Origin: Bilabrum cf. latius
Lineage: Eukaryota > Bigyra: Bicosoecida > Bigyra > Bicosoecida
Direction: 5' to 3'
Length of the DNA: 64,000 nucleotides
NCBI GenBank assembly: GCA_965178125.1
Contig: OZ237764.1
Coordinates: 186,001-250,000 of the forward strand
This document shows positions 36,401-48,649 of the stretch, piece after piece. Position 1 is the stretch's first letter. Each line of letters starts with the position of its first letter. Both the position numbers and the translations under genes were made by a program. The notes below the pieces were generated by a model. It was not told where the DNA came from, searched no databases, and saw nothing but the letters and a program-made list of their open reading frames with translations.

Positions 36401-39400
36401 CGATACACACGATGGATGGATCTTTCGCAAGGGCATCTGCAGTCGTTCCAGACGGACTCAAAGCAGAGTTGTCCCCATCCAAGGCCCAACCCTCCACACT
36501 GCAAGTAACGTGCGCTCTTCTAGGCCTGCAGAGTGCTCCAGTTGCACGGGCAGCTCTGGTGGGGCACCAGGCAGGCATCATCCTTCGGTTCGCCTCTTTC
36601 CTGCAGAGGGCCCAGCTGCTCGAGCAGAGTGACCAGGAGCCTGCGATCCAGGATGCGCTGCTCCGGGTGGCACAAGCACAGGAAGACATGCAGGAGGGTG
36701 CGAGATAGTACGTGCTGGCGACTGCGCATGCCGTGTCAGTGCTGCTTGGACTTGAGTGTGGAGCACGGGCTGCGGACGGGGCCACAAGGGATTCCGCCAC
36801 GGTGCGTGCGAAGCGATCGGTTTTGCTGTGCTACTGCTTGATGAACTCTTCCAGCGAGGCGCATGCCGCGGCTGCAGCGGAGACGTGGCTGGTCTTTGCG
36901 CACCGACGCGCGAAGTGGGATGCCGGCACCTTGGCCAGGTCTCTTGTACTGCTAGCTGCGATCCCTCGGCGCGAGGACGAGGGCGATGCGCGCAGCACAC
37001 GAGAGGAAGCAACCGTTAGAAGTGACCCTGCGGGTGAAAGAGGCCGGGCGATGAGCTGGAGAGCTCGAATTGCCACAGGGGCAAGCAGGCTAGGCCGGTC
37101 CGTTTGCAGAGGTTGTGCAGACAAATGGGAAGTGGCACTGGCAGATGTATCCTTCCCTGTGCATTCCGTCGAGTCAAATATCCCGCTTGGGTGTGTCGCT
37201 GCGTGCGCTGGCATTCTAGCGGAGGCGCATGCCTTGCAATATGTGGTCTGGGGTGATGCGGTGTCTGGTTTGCTCGCTCTGGTGCTAGAGCGGTTGGGAC
37301 AGGGGGATGTTGCAGAGGAGGAGGCAATCGTGTTCGTGCAAGTCTGCCTGTCGGTTGGAAGTGCCAAGCTGCAGGCCAGCCGTATCGTTGCAACTGCTGC
37401 ATTTGTGCACTGCACAGCGGTAGCATCCGCCAGATCGGCAAGTGCGTGTGGTCCCAGCACTTGGATGCGTGTGCTGGACCAGTGCGGGATACAGGCTTGC
37501 CAACAGGACCCTGAACTCGTTCCGCTCTTTCTGGTGCCCTGCCTCGCAGCAGCGGCCGAGTCGGGGCGCTGGGACGAGGGGCCCGGCAGACTGGTCGCCG
37601 GTCTGCTTCCGTTTGCGTCGATGCGATCGAATTCTTAGGGTGCCATGGAGGGGGAGCCGCGCAGCCTGGGTCCGCTTGCTGGCAGCCATGACTCCAGACT
37701 GGCCAGATAGCTGCAGTAGGCACCATCGACTGGTGCATCAACCGCATCACCACCAGTCGCAAGAATGAGCATGAACCGTGACTTTGAGGCAGCGCACGAT
37801 AGAGCAAATAGGCTAGTGCAAGCCCTAGTATAGGGCCCAGCTACAGGCCGCCAAACCCGTGGCGTGGCGGCGCAGGTTCTCGCCGGTGAGATGGTCAGGC
37901 CACCACCACCCAGCTTGGAGGCCGTGGACGAAAGCAGCAACCTGCCTTCCGACCATAGCATAGCACATGCAGCCGGTCTTAATGTGCGCATCGTGGAGAG
38001 ACTACGGGCCTACTAGAAAGAAGCAGTGATGTGGATGCACGCGCTTCTCTCGTGCGGCCTGGGCTGCCTACTTGCAGATGATATGGGCCTCGGTAAGACC
38101 GTGTAGGCGCTCGCCATGGTGGCTTCCTCGCTACTCGGGGCTGACGCGGCAGGAGTAGCAGGAGCTAGAGCGCTGGCAGGTGCCAGTGATGGTGAAGGCC
38201 AACCCAGCACCATTCTCTCAGCATCGTCGAAAGTGGCGCCGAGCAGTGAATCAACGACTGCCTCGGCAAGCGGGCCTGAGTTGCGTGCTTTGATCGTATG
38301 TCCAGCATCTGTGGTGCATCATTGGGTACACGAGTGCGAGAAATTTTTCCCTGCCGGCAGTGGCAGAGGCATGGGGTTGACAGCTGTGGCGTACACAGGG
38401 GGCGCAAAGGGCCGACAGGCAGCCCTATAGCGTTTATCTCGTGGTACCTGCAACGTGCTGGTGGCGCCATACTCGTCGATGCGAGGCGCAGTCAAGGAAG
38501 AGCTGCTGCAGCCCCTGGTGGCCGGACAGGGCACGACGCCGTGGGCCGTGTGTGTTCTGGACGAGGGACACGTGATCCGAAACCCTGCTACTGCAGCATC
38601 GCAGGCATGCAGACGCATCCGGGCCCGCCATAGGATCGTGCTGTCAGGGACACCAGTGCAGAACTCGGTCATGGATCTGTGGGCCGTCTTCGACTTTCTC
38701 GTCCCTGGTCTGCTGGGCTCCCATGGGCAGTTCCAAGAAACCTATCGGAGGCCAGTTCAGGCTTCGAGGCAGTCTGGGGCTACTGCTGCTCAGCTACAGG
38801 AGGCTCGCTCGGCTCTCAAGCAGCTGCACTCAGTTTGCCTCCCCTTCGTGCTCCGGCGCATGAAGCAGGACGTGCTGCCAGAGCTGCCACCTAAGGTTAT
38901 CCAAGATGTTGTGGTGGATCTCCAGCCCAGGTAGGCAGAGCTCTACCGTGCCCTTCAGGCTACCTAGGCAATACCACCGTCTGATCTCGGGCAATCTATA
39001 CAAACTAGGGAAGGAGATGCGTTGAGGAAAGCTGGCGAGAGTGATGCTAGTGGATCTAGCACGGGGAAGTCGAAAGGCGTTTCGCTCGCTGCACTCACAC
39101 GACTAAGACAGGTTTGCGGCCACCCGCGATTACTGCCGGCTGGATTGGGCGACTTGCCAAAGAAGGGTACGGCATAGTCCAAGCGATGCGCGACAGCTGG
39201 CACGAAAAGGCGGAGACATGTAGCCGATGCGGCTGAGCGGCCGCAGGAGGCCAGTAGCGCAGGTCCTCAAAGCGCGACAGAATGTGGTGAGTCGTACGAG
39301 GAGAGCGGGAAATTAATTGCGCTTGTCGAGCTCATGGAGTAGCTGGGGTTTTCGAGAGGCGAGCAAGTGGGAGGAGGAAGCAGCGAAGTTGGCAGGGCGA

Positions 39401-40035
39401 TGAAACGGAGACGCAAGCGTGCGCAGCGTACTTCAGCAGCATCGAGGGGCGCGAGTGCGCTAGCTCCCGTTGCCACTGCTGGTAGTCCGCGGCACCGTCT
39501 CCTGTTGTTTTCCTAGATGCGATCCATGCTTGACGCTGTGGAGGACCTGGTGCTTAGACGTGTCTTCCCTGCTTGCTCCTGGCTTCGGATTGACGGCAGC
39601 GTTCCAGGGTCCAGACGGGGGCAGCTTGCGCAGGCCTTCCAATCGGATCCTTCGGTTGACCTGATGCTGCTGACCACCTCGGTCGGTTCTCTGGGACTTA
39701 ACCTCTCTGCAGCGGACACGGTGATCATGCTAGACCATGACTGGAATCCCACTGTGGACCTGCAAGCTATGGACAGGGCGCACCGGATCGGGCAATAGAG
39801 GACCGTGCACGTGTTTCGTCTCATCTGCAAGGGTACTGTGGAGGAGGACGTGATGGCGCTGCAGAGGTTCAAGGCACAGGTGGCGAGGGCGGTGGTGAAC
39901 CAAGAGAACAGTGGAGGGGCGAGTGGCAGCGCAGGGGGTATAGCCGAAGCGATGGCAAGCAGACAGACCGCTCCCATTCGACAGAGAGCATCCAGCTCGA
40001 GGAGGTCTGGCCGAGATGACTCAGATGACGAATGA
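33402..40035 (+). CDS. MOT1: MOT1/BTAF1 SNF2-family ATPase (TBP remover)
   Basis: Two exons (33402..33492 and 33575..40035, 82-nt intron) give about 2,183 aa; ATG 33435 is an alternative start. MOT1/BTAF1 uses ATP to strip TATA-binding protein from DNA. The N-terminal 1,450 residues are HEAT-like helices with the family's RQRELAKQSLGFGID element. The SNF2 core has DDMGLGKTVQALA (motif I, near residue 1535), LDEGHVIRN (the DEGH box characteristic of this subfamily), SGTPVQNS, LLLFSQMRSMLD (IV), TTSVGSLGLNL (V) and MDRAHRIGQQR (VI). Twenty or so TAG codons occur; those in motif I, AYQKEA, motif IV and after IGQ fall on family glutamines or Q/K sites, giving the best evidence for UAG = Gln. Acidic inserts (near 35920 and elsewhere) enlarge the repeat region. 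Ends TGA 40033-40035. Confidence 0.96.
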
Positions 40036-40156
40036 CGCAATCGGTCTGATCTGACACCATTCATGCCTTGGATCCAGATAGAGCACGCATCTCACAACCC
40101 CTGATCACCTTGCAGCTGCTAATGTAAATCAATCGACGACTCATATTCAACTCTAT

Positions 40157-43100
40157 TTATCGCTGCCTTGGCGTCCTGGCAGTAGCAGCCACCAGCTCGT
40201 GCTCCGTCGGCTCATCCTGACCCACGCCCTCCAGCAGCGGCAGTCCTAATGCACCCCTTCCTCCCGTCGATGTTCCTCCTTCCGGCTTAAGACTGGGAGG
40301 CTTGGCTAGCACCTGGCGCACGCCCGACTCCTTGGAGCCCTTGGAGCCTTTGGACCCCTTGGAACTCTTGGACCCCTTTGAAGCCTTCGAGGTCACTGAG
40401 CCCACCGAACCTCGCCGATACCTCGCCCGAGAAGGCAGATACAGGTGCTTGGCAGCAAGCCCCGCCGCTTTCTTCGCTGGGATGGCATGAAGCAGAGCGA
40501 CCGCTGCTCCCCCGCGCACCATCACTTCCCCTCCCCCTCCAAGCAGCGACCGCTTCCCGCCACTCACGTGCATGCCTGCGAGGCCGGCGTAAGGCGATGC
40601 CAGCCCGGCTTTGACCAGCCTGCGGGCCTCCTCGTCGTCTTCATCGTTGAAACCGATGCGAACCTCGCCTTCGCCCTGCTTGGAGTTGCCTTTCCCTGCC
40701 GACATGGCGGCGAGGGCCTCCGCGTCTGCAGCGCTGGCCACGCTGTGCCTACGCCTCGACACCGCGCTGCCTCGCCTCTGGGACTGGCCCGAGTGCAGCT
40801 GGGAGCGCGATCCCACGGACCGCATGGATCCCCGCCTGCTACCGCTAGCGCTAGCGTTACCAACGCTGCCCGCTGAACGGCCAGCGAGGGATCGGCCTCG
40901 GCTGTGCGAGTCGTCCACGGAGCCCCGTCGCTTGGAGGGGCCGTGTCCGATCAGTGCCGCAACGCCGACATTGGCTGCACCGGAGAGGCCGCGACCTTGA
41001 GTCGACTTCAAGGAGGAGCCTGATACCAGCGCTTGCGTGGTTGCGTCCCGCCTGGCCTTTTGCACTGGGTCCCCGAGGCTGATGAGCGAGCCAGCCGTCG
41101 AGTCGGAGTCCTCCCCAGCGTCCGCAGAGCCGAGCGAAGGCCCAACGACTGCTCCTCCATCGATCGCATCTTGGTTCTTGTGCTCCACTAACGTCTCCTT
41201 CCGTCTGTTGACTCGCAGCTGCCTCCTTTTGGCTCGTCGCTTCCTCCTCCTGATGGCCTCCTGCTCCTCCTGCCGCAGCTCCCGCGCCTCTTCGTACCTG
41301 GAACGAGCCTGCAGCACCACTTGCTTGAGCCCGGACTTGATCTCAAACTTAGACAGATCGATCGCGGTGTCTCTCTCACCCCCCGCTGCCTGCTAGGTGT
41401 CACCATGCGTGGTATCGCCTACGTCTCCGGACGCTCTCCGAGCAGATGTGTTACCCCTGTGCGATTTTTCGCCTCCTTGACCCAGACCGAGCGCTGCTTT
41501 GAGCATCCTCCGCCGCCGCACTGCAGAGACCACGAGGTCGAAAGAAACGCCCTGCGTGCTGGCAGCACCTCCCGCCGCCAGGTCTGCAAACAGTCGAGAC
41601 ACTGCGTTGCCGTCGTCGCCGGCCCCTGCCACTTCCCCGCCTTCGCCGGTCTCACCATCCGCACCTGTGCCTGACCCGTCTTGGGCTGCCCCCCCTGCCA
41701 ATGTGCCGCCCGTGTTGACAATTGCCCCTCGTGCGGCAGCTTCCTACTCCCTTCTCAGCTTGAGCAGCTGCTCCTGCTTGGTTGCTGTGATCTTCTTCCA
41801 CGCGTTGCGCAGCGCAAACCGCTGCGCAGCCGTGAGGCCAGCCTCTGGATGGGACGATGCCGATCGCAGCTCCCCGGGTGCCACCACCAGACCATCAAGC
41901 GCACTCTTCGGCGCCCGGCGCCTTGCATCCTCTGCCTGCTACCGAACGCTAGCTTTCTTCGAAGCCCCACCGTGGCTTTCTCTGTTGCCCAACCTCCGCT
42001 TCTCGGCAATCTCGGCAGACTGCGCCAGCATGCGGAGACCCTCCCTCCCGCGAATCGATTTTGACCTGGCCTTGCCTCGCCTATTGCCAAGCATGCTCGA
42101 CTCGGGGTCTTGACCCTCCCGCCCTGGTCGCAGGTCGAACCGCGGAAACACGTAGTCACCCACGCGCAGCACGTCAGGCTCCTTGTATCCGCCGTTGCTG
42201 GGCCTCTTCCTCGCACGCTTCTTGGGCTTGGACCGCTCGGCAGCGGCGAGCGCCTTGTTGTGCTGGATGACAACCTCGTCGACCTGTATGCCGGCCGAGG
42301 ACTAGGGAGCTCGCACTGGGCGGCCCACCTGCGCCTTGCGTGCCGCCCTCAGAACGTCGGCGGCGCTACCTCCTCCAGTCCTGCCGGCCGACCGCTCCGC
42401 TGCCTCTAGCCCCTGCAACGCCTGCGCCATTAGTCTCTCACCCGCCCTGCTGCTGAACGCGCCGCTGTCTGACAAAATTTGCCGCACGGCCCCGCGGGCC
42501 TGGCGAGCCGTCATGGCTCGGCCCGACGTCTTGCGCACGGGGGAGAGGGCCAGGTCGAGACGAGCTGGAGCAGAGCTGCCTCCCTGCACGCCAGCACGCC
42601 TGCCTGCAGGACTAGCCATCGTGGGCCCCCGGGGGGACTGCGCCTCAGCAATAACTACGGTGCGCCGCGTCTCGCCCTCTACAGGGGACTCGGCGCGCGC
42701 TGGGGCCTGCGCTTCCCCCTGCTGTTTCGGTCCTTGTTGGGATCGGGGCCTCGCCTACTCTTCGCCTCCCGTCGTGTCAGACTGGCGCAAGGCAGCAGCG
42801 CGCACGAACCCAACAGACCTGGGCGGCGGGGCGACCTTCTTGATGCCTGCACCGCCGAGCCCGACTTGAGTTGGAACCTGGGCCCGTGTATCGGGCTACT
42901 CATGGCCTCCAGTGGTACCGCCAGCACCAAGTGCCATCTACGTAGCGCCACGGTGTCCCGGCTTTGGGGTAAAGAGCCTGGCGCGAGGTCGGGGAACCGG
43001 TCTGCGGAGCGGCCGCCTGCCGTGGTGCCGGACCAGATTGCGAGCAGCGGCGCGCAGATCGGCACCACCGTCAATCTCCCGCGCCACGCGGCCCTTCGCC

Positions 43101-46100
43101 TTGCGAACCTTGACTTGGTGCTTCCGAGATGCTAGCACCATCTTGCCCAGAGACCTGGCACGCTGTGCGCTCTGCAGTTCCTCTCGCCTCAGATGCAAGC
43201 CCTCAAGGGCCGCGTCACCGCCGCCTGCCGATGCGTCCGTCTGCTTCGTGACGGCTGTGATACGCGAGTACCCGCCACTGCTCGTCGCAGTCAACCTAGT
43301 GTTGCCAGTCCTCGGCCTGGAGCTGGCCCTGCTTGAGAATGGCCTGCCGCGCCGCGTGCCGCCAGGAGTGATCGGCCGACGGCTTCTGGCGCGGGCCTGC
43401 ATGGCCTCCGCAGCTGCCTAGACGTGGACAGGGTCCGGCTACTATCCTTCACCGCTCCCCTGTTCCTACCCTAGGACGATAGCGAATGCCCCTGGAAATA
43501 AGGTACCGAGGGTTCCAGCCTGCGCGGTCTCATGGGTCTGCTGCAGCCCTTTGTTAAAGGCAGCCGATGCCGCGGCAGCATTCGTCTGTTTGCTCTTCCG
43601 TAGGAAGCTGCCGTACGTGCCTATGCCTCGAATGCCACCATCCAATGTGCGGAAGTGGAACGCAGTGGAGGAGCGAGGGTGTCGCCTCGGCAGGTCGTGT
43701 CGAGAAGCGCCTGCCGTACCACCCTGCACCGAACTGCCGGTTGCATCGTCCGCAACCATTGCCTGCTCCGGACTACCGTCAGCAGCGCCATCATGATGCA
43801 CTGAACCTTCTATCCCTTCACCCGAATCGCCCGAACCCTCCGCGGTCTCGGCGGCCGTTGAAGTTGGGGACAGCTGCTGCACCGGTGCAGAGCCGCCAGC
43901 GTCCTCTGCGCCCATGTCACCGGTTGTGCCGTGCACCTTACCACTCCCTGCGTCCATTTGATCTGCACTGGACCCCGCCACCCGCTCCGCCTCATCCTTC
44001 AGGGCACCAAGCCCGACAAACAGGTCCACATCACCTGCGGTTCCCCTCGTCGTCCCGCCACCCAGCGCTCCCGGCATGCTCGACCGCCGCAGGGACCTTG
44101 CATTTGCGAGGGCAGGTGAGGGTCCCTTCTGGACCGATGCTTTGCTCACTGCGCGCTCCTTTGGCGCCATGGGCACGTGCTTCAGGAACTTGCGGGAGCC
44201 AGCCTCCGCCGCGGTCGGCGTGAATGGTATCCTGCTGTGGGAGCTGCTCGACGCCAGCCGCATCTCACGGAGAAGCGGGTGGACGTCCATGCTGGCCGAC
44301 CCCCGGGAGTGACCAGCACTGGCACCCTCTGGCTACAGGGCGCGTGTGGCGTCGGCGGGCGGTGTAGAGAACCCGTCGCCCATCCCTATGGTAGCGCGCC
44401 TGGGTCTGCCCGGCTTCTTTGGGCCATCACCCTATCCCGAATCACCGGCGGGCGGTGGCACCAGCCGGCGCGTCGGAGATGCAAGGGCGATCGGAGCAGC
44501 GGGTGGGGGCGGCGGCTTGGTGGTGCGTCCCTGCCGCAGCCGTTCCGCATCCAATAGTGCGGAATCAGGCCGGTCGTCTTCGGGTCGCTTGCTGATGTAC
44601 ATGTCGGGGGAGTCTGCACGGTCCTTTTGTTCTGGTGCCATCGTCTTGTGAAGCATCTGTGAGGACGTCTCGCTGCTGCCTGGCCGGGCCGGTGGTGCCG
44701 GTGCCCTCGTCTTCCTGCCTCCGCTGGGGGGTGCTGGGCGACTGGGTGGTTTAGGTCTGGAGGGAGGCTTGGGGCTCGATACTCTGGCTAATGAGGGCAC
44801 CTCGCCTAGTATCACTGGTGCTGGCCCAGGCCCAGCGGTAGCAGCTGCAGACGAGGCAGTGCCTGCCTGGCTGCTTGCTGGCCGTGCAGCTGCAGTGGAG
44901 GGTAGGAACCGTCGGCGCGTTGGTGTCAGCGGCGGGGGGCGATCCGATGATGCAGGCGAAGCATTCTGCCCATGCTGCTGAAAGCCCATCTTGCTTGGTC
45001 CGCTGGGCCCGCCTCGGCTCCCAGTGTCTCTAGAAGAAAACGAGAAACGGCTGCGCGACTGTCCGCTCTGCTGCAGTACAGCAGCTGTGGTGGCAGGCTG
45101 GGCTCGCCAGCCGGCCAGCCCGGCTTGCAGGTGGCCTCTCGAGGACCTGCTCTCTGCTGCAACATGGGACTGGGCTGCCGTCGTGATGGCGGCCCCCGAC
45201 GGCCTCTTGTGCTTGCCCGGCGAGGAGCGGGTGGACGGGAGGTCAGGCATCACCACGTCCTTGCCCAACTTGTTGCTCAGCCGACGGCTCATCCTCCTCT
45301 GTCGCATGGCTTGCCTCTCCTCGATGCTGAGCGGCTGCATGCGGCTGAACCGACGGGCGATCTCCGAGCGGCGCACAGAATCGGTTGCCACCACGCCATC
45401 GCCCTCTTCCTGCTCGGCCTCCCCCCGACGCGCCCCTCCGAGTCCTGCCACGCTGACTCCTCCGATTGATACCCTGCGGCCCGAGGTGCTGGGCCTGCGA
45501 CCCACACCTTGAGAGGCGCGGCGGCCCTTCGTGGCTTCAGGGCCTCCCGCCGAGGCTACGGAGTTGCGCCGCTTCACCGCGGCCGCCTGCCTCTCCTTCT
45601 CCCGCTGACGCGCCTCTGCCGCTGCCTGCGCCGCCGCTGCAGCTGCACCTGAAGAGTCCGTAAGGAGGGTTAGAAATTCCCTGAAATCCAGCTCGCCGGA
45701 CCCGTCGGCATCCACCGAGCTCATCAGTGCCTTTACCTCGCCTTCGCTGTCCGCGAGGCCGACCGAGACCAGCGGCTCGAGCAGTTCGTCGATGCCGATC
45801 GTGCCGCCACCGTCTGCATCCAGCGCCTCGAACCACCGCTTCAGAAGCACAAGGTTGCGGCCCAGTCGATCAACCTCAGCGTGCCTACCGTGGGTGGAGA
45901 GCCAGCGCCTGAATGCGAACGAGTCATCGATCGTGCCGACCCGGAATCGCAGCGGCAGCGGCTCCTCCTCCTCCTCTTCCTCGTCGTCGCTAGAACTATC
46001 ACCACCGTTGGCCCCATCATGCTCGCCGTCGTCGCTGTTTCCACTGCCCAGCCCGCGCAGGCCTCTCCGCAGGTACTCCCTGTTGCTCGCTTCGCCACCA

Positions 46101-47395
46101 TCACCGCTAGCATCGCTCTCCTCTCCCTCGGACAGGGTGTCTCCCGTGGAGCGCGAGCCAGCGTCCGAGTCCTTATCACCGTCACCGTCATGGCCATGGC
46201 CAACATCCCCGCCGTCGGTGTCCTGCGAGTCCCATGCGACGGGCTAGCCGTCCGCATGCACCGCTGACTGCCCCGCGATCGCAGCCCCGGCCGGGTCCAT
46301 CAGGGGCACATCTCGGAGGCCTGTAGACCGCCCATCCCACCCGCTGCCCCCATCGTGTTCCTCGTCCTCGTCCTCGCCCGGCTGCCTGACGTATTTCTTC
46401 CCGCTGGGTTTGGGCACGCCCACCAGCGCCGTTCTGAGGAACCTGCGCATGATGCGTCTCTGCTCCGCCGTGACCCTAGCCTGGCTGGAGTTGCGGGCGG
46501 ATGATCCACCGTGCCCTCGTGCTGAATCTGCCCTTGTGTCTGCACCTGCAAGGTCCGGGGGCAGCTGCAGCACCACCCCGGCACCGGGCACCACCCGCTG
46601 CCCGGCCCCCTCAGCATTGCTCGCAGGTGACTCGGAGCCATTCGAGCCAAGCACTGCGCTCCCTGAGGCTGATACACCAGTGACACCATCGGGACTAGAA
46701 AGCAGCGGGGCCACACCGCCCGCCTTGGCTGGGTGCGACCACCCGGCCCCTTGCGACCCTCCTCCGGCGGCGACTGCTGCGAGCAGCAGCTGAGCTGTCT
46801 GCTGCAGCTGGGCCCGGCGCCGTCTTCGATCTCGAACCTCTTTCTTATCAAATACAAATGGCATCTCTTTGCTTGCGTCGAAATCCGTGGCTGCTTCAAA
46901 GCCTAGCCGGGGTGTGGTGGTCGGGGTCTGTCCGCCGCCCAGTGCTCGACCAGCGATAGTGCCCAACTCTGTGGATCGCTGATTCGTTGCAAGCAAGATT
47001 CTATCCTCAGCTGCCAATGATGCGAGTGAATCCTCGCTATCCCGCCTCTCCTGTCTTCGGTATGGGATATCTCGGTCCAAGTGCATGCCTTCCTCAACTG
47101 CAGCAAATACCCTGTCCCTGCCCGCTGGCGGTGGAGACTTTCCAGGGACAGTACCAAGTGATTTCGCGTGAAATTGGCGTTGAACCAGTCTCTCTTGGCG
47201 TCGCGCGGTTTGAACCGATATTGAAGCGTCTACAGCCTCTAATACCGCCTGAAGCCTCGGCGAAGCCAGTGGGGTACGTTCCTAGTCCTGTTCCTTTTCG
47301 AACTTCCGGCCAGTTGACCGCAGTCCTGGCACAAAATTGCCATTCTTTCGTATTGGCCTTTCGAGTAGTTCTCTTGGCGGACGACGCATCGCCAT
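40157..47395 (-). CDS. Giant EF-hand protein, otherwise disordered
   Basis: Single exon of 7,239 nt (about 2,412 aa) from ATG 47395 (MAMRRPPRELLERPIRKNG) to TAA 40157-40159, reading about 16 TAG codons. The frame is open another 84 bp upstream, without ATG but near a possible acceptor (cgcctag), so a short 5' exon may exist. Two canonical EF-hands lie near residues 525-590: DADGGGTIGIDE and DADGSGELDFRE, with flanking helices, suggesting Ca2+ binding. An acidic run (DDEEEEEEEPL) precedes them. The remainder is disordered, with Arg/Lys-rich coiled-coil blocks (RRRKRRAKRRQLRVNRRKE) and a Ser-Lys-Gly tract (SKSSKGSKGSKGSKE near 40330-40390). No other domain recognised. Could be a calcium-regulated scaffold; function unknown. 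Confidence 0.75.
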
Positions 47396-47659
47396 GGATG
47401 CCAACAGGTAATGTGCTGTCCGTTGCCGATCGGGGCCCACACGGTTCCGGTTTTCTAGGCGCCGGAGCGGTTCGGGTCGTCACGATTATACCCGAAAACC
47501 AGATCGACAATAGGTATGAGTGCAACTGAACGATCAATAAGGTAGCAAATCATTACACCTGATGCCAAAGCTGGAAAGTAGGGCCATACAACGGACTCCG
47601 TTCGGCTTGCGAATGGTGTTGACGTGTCGGCCTGCTAGCTCTGGCCGGCCTTTTTAGAG
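47396..47659. promoter_or_regulatory. Divergent promoter region
   Basis: 264 bp between the EF-hand giant and the small tail-anchored gene. Part (47396-47479) is open in frame with the EF-hand gene and may belong to its first exon. No clear promoter element is visible. Confidence 0.3.
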
Positions 47660-48425
47660 ATGCTCGATGCTGTGGAACGATTCTAGTACAAGCGGTTTGC
47701 AGATTGTGTCAACGATGAGTTCGGGACCGTAGATTTTGATCCGTTCACAGGTGAGTATTCACAGGCCAACCTACGCAGGTTGGTACACTCCCGCATATAC
47801 GTGTACAACATGCGATGTGCTCATTTGGAACCGCAGGAGCGAATAATATTATGAATGATATGGACGACTGGCACACATTTTACAAGAATGCCATCAAGAG
47901 TGCCAATGCCCTCGATGTGAGAAGGCTGTCATGTGCATGCGGGGAATCGTCGCCTCCTTCTATTTGTGATGCCAATCCAAGCCCCCGAGTCTCCCACTTG
48001 CAATTATGCAGCTTACATGTTGGCTAGAAGTGTAGCGATTCAATGAGAAGCTGAGCGATGATGCCAGCATGGGCTACGTGGAAGTCCAGTTCATTCAGCA
48101 CATGATCACGCCGGACGGGACCGTCCTGCACTAGTGGGATGCGGTTGCAACCGTGGTGTTCGTGTGGGACGAGGCGAAGAAGCGCTACATTGAGCTGCGA
48201 TGGCACGCGAGCCTTCGCGGAGACGCCGCGGGCAGCGGGAAGCTCGCGACTGTGCTGGCCCGTGCGGCGTGCGGCAAGGCTGGGGCACTCGTGATGCTCG
48301 TGCTCGCGTGTCTTGTGGCTCTGCTTGCGGTGCTGATCGCGAAGGACATCGTGCCTGATTATGGCGCGAAAGAGCTGGCAAGCTCAGCCTGGCAAATGGC
48401 AGCCAAGCCATTGGGGTGGGCCTGA
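47660..48425 (+). CDS. Small tail-anchored membrane protein, unknown
   Basis: Predicted three exons (47660..47750, 47837..47916, 48036..48425; introns 86 and 119 nt) totalling 561 nt, 186 aa, ending in TGA. Phases agree at both junctions. The protein starts MLDAVERFQYKRFADCVNDE and has a mixed, globular-looking N-terminal part rich in aromatic residues (DMDDWHTFYKNAIKS, VEVQFIQHMITPDG). One hydrophobic helix near the C-terminus (LVMLVLACLVALLAVLIA) is followed by about 30 residues, so it may be tail-anchored. Two TAG codons are read (RFQYK at 47684-47686 and LHQWD near 48132). The pattern vaguely suggests an NTF2-like alpha+beta domain, but I do not recognise a family. A further upstream exon cannot be excluded. 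Confidence 0.6.
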
Positions 48426-48649
48426 CGTGGCTGATGGATCGATGAGTGGATTCATCAGCCCCAGCCACCATGCAGCGGAAAGGTACTAGAGTGGGGAATC
48501 TCCGCCGCCCTGCTCGTCGACAAGATGACCTAGAATTCAGTTTGCATGGCGCTGCTGTGTGGTTTGTCGCATGCATAGATCTACTTGACTTTGCTGTACG
48601 AAGAGGGCCGACTGTTCTCGAAAAAAGCTAACCTCTGCGTGCCGTTTGC

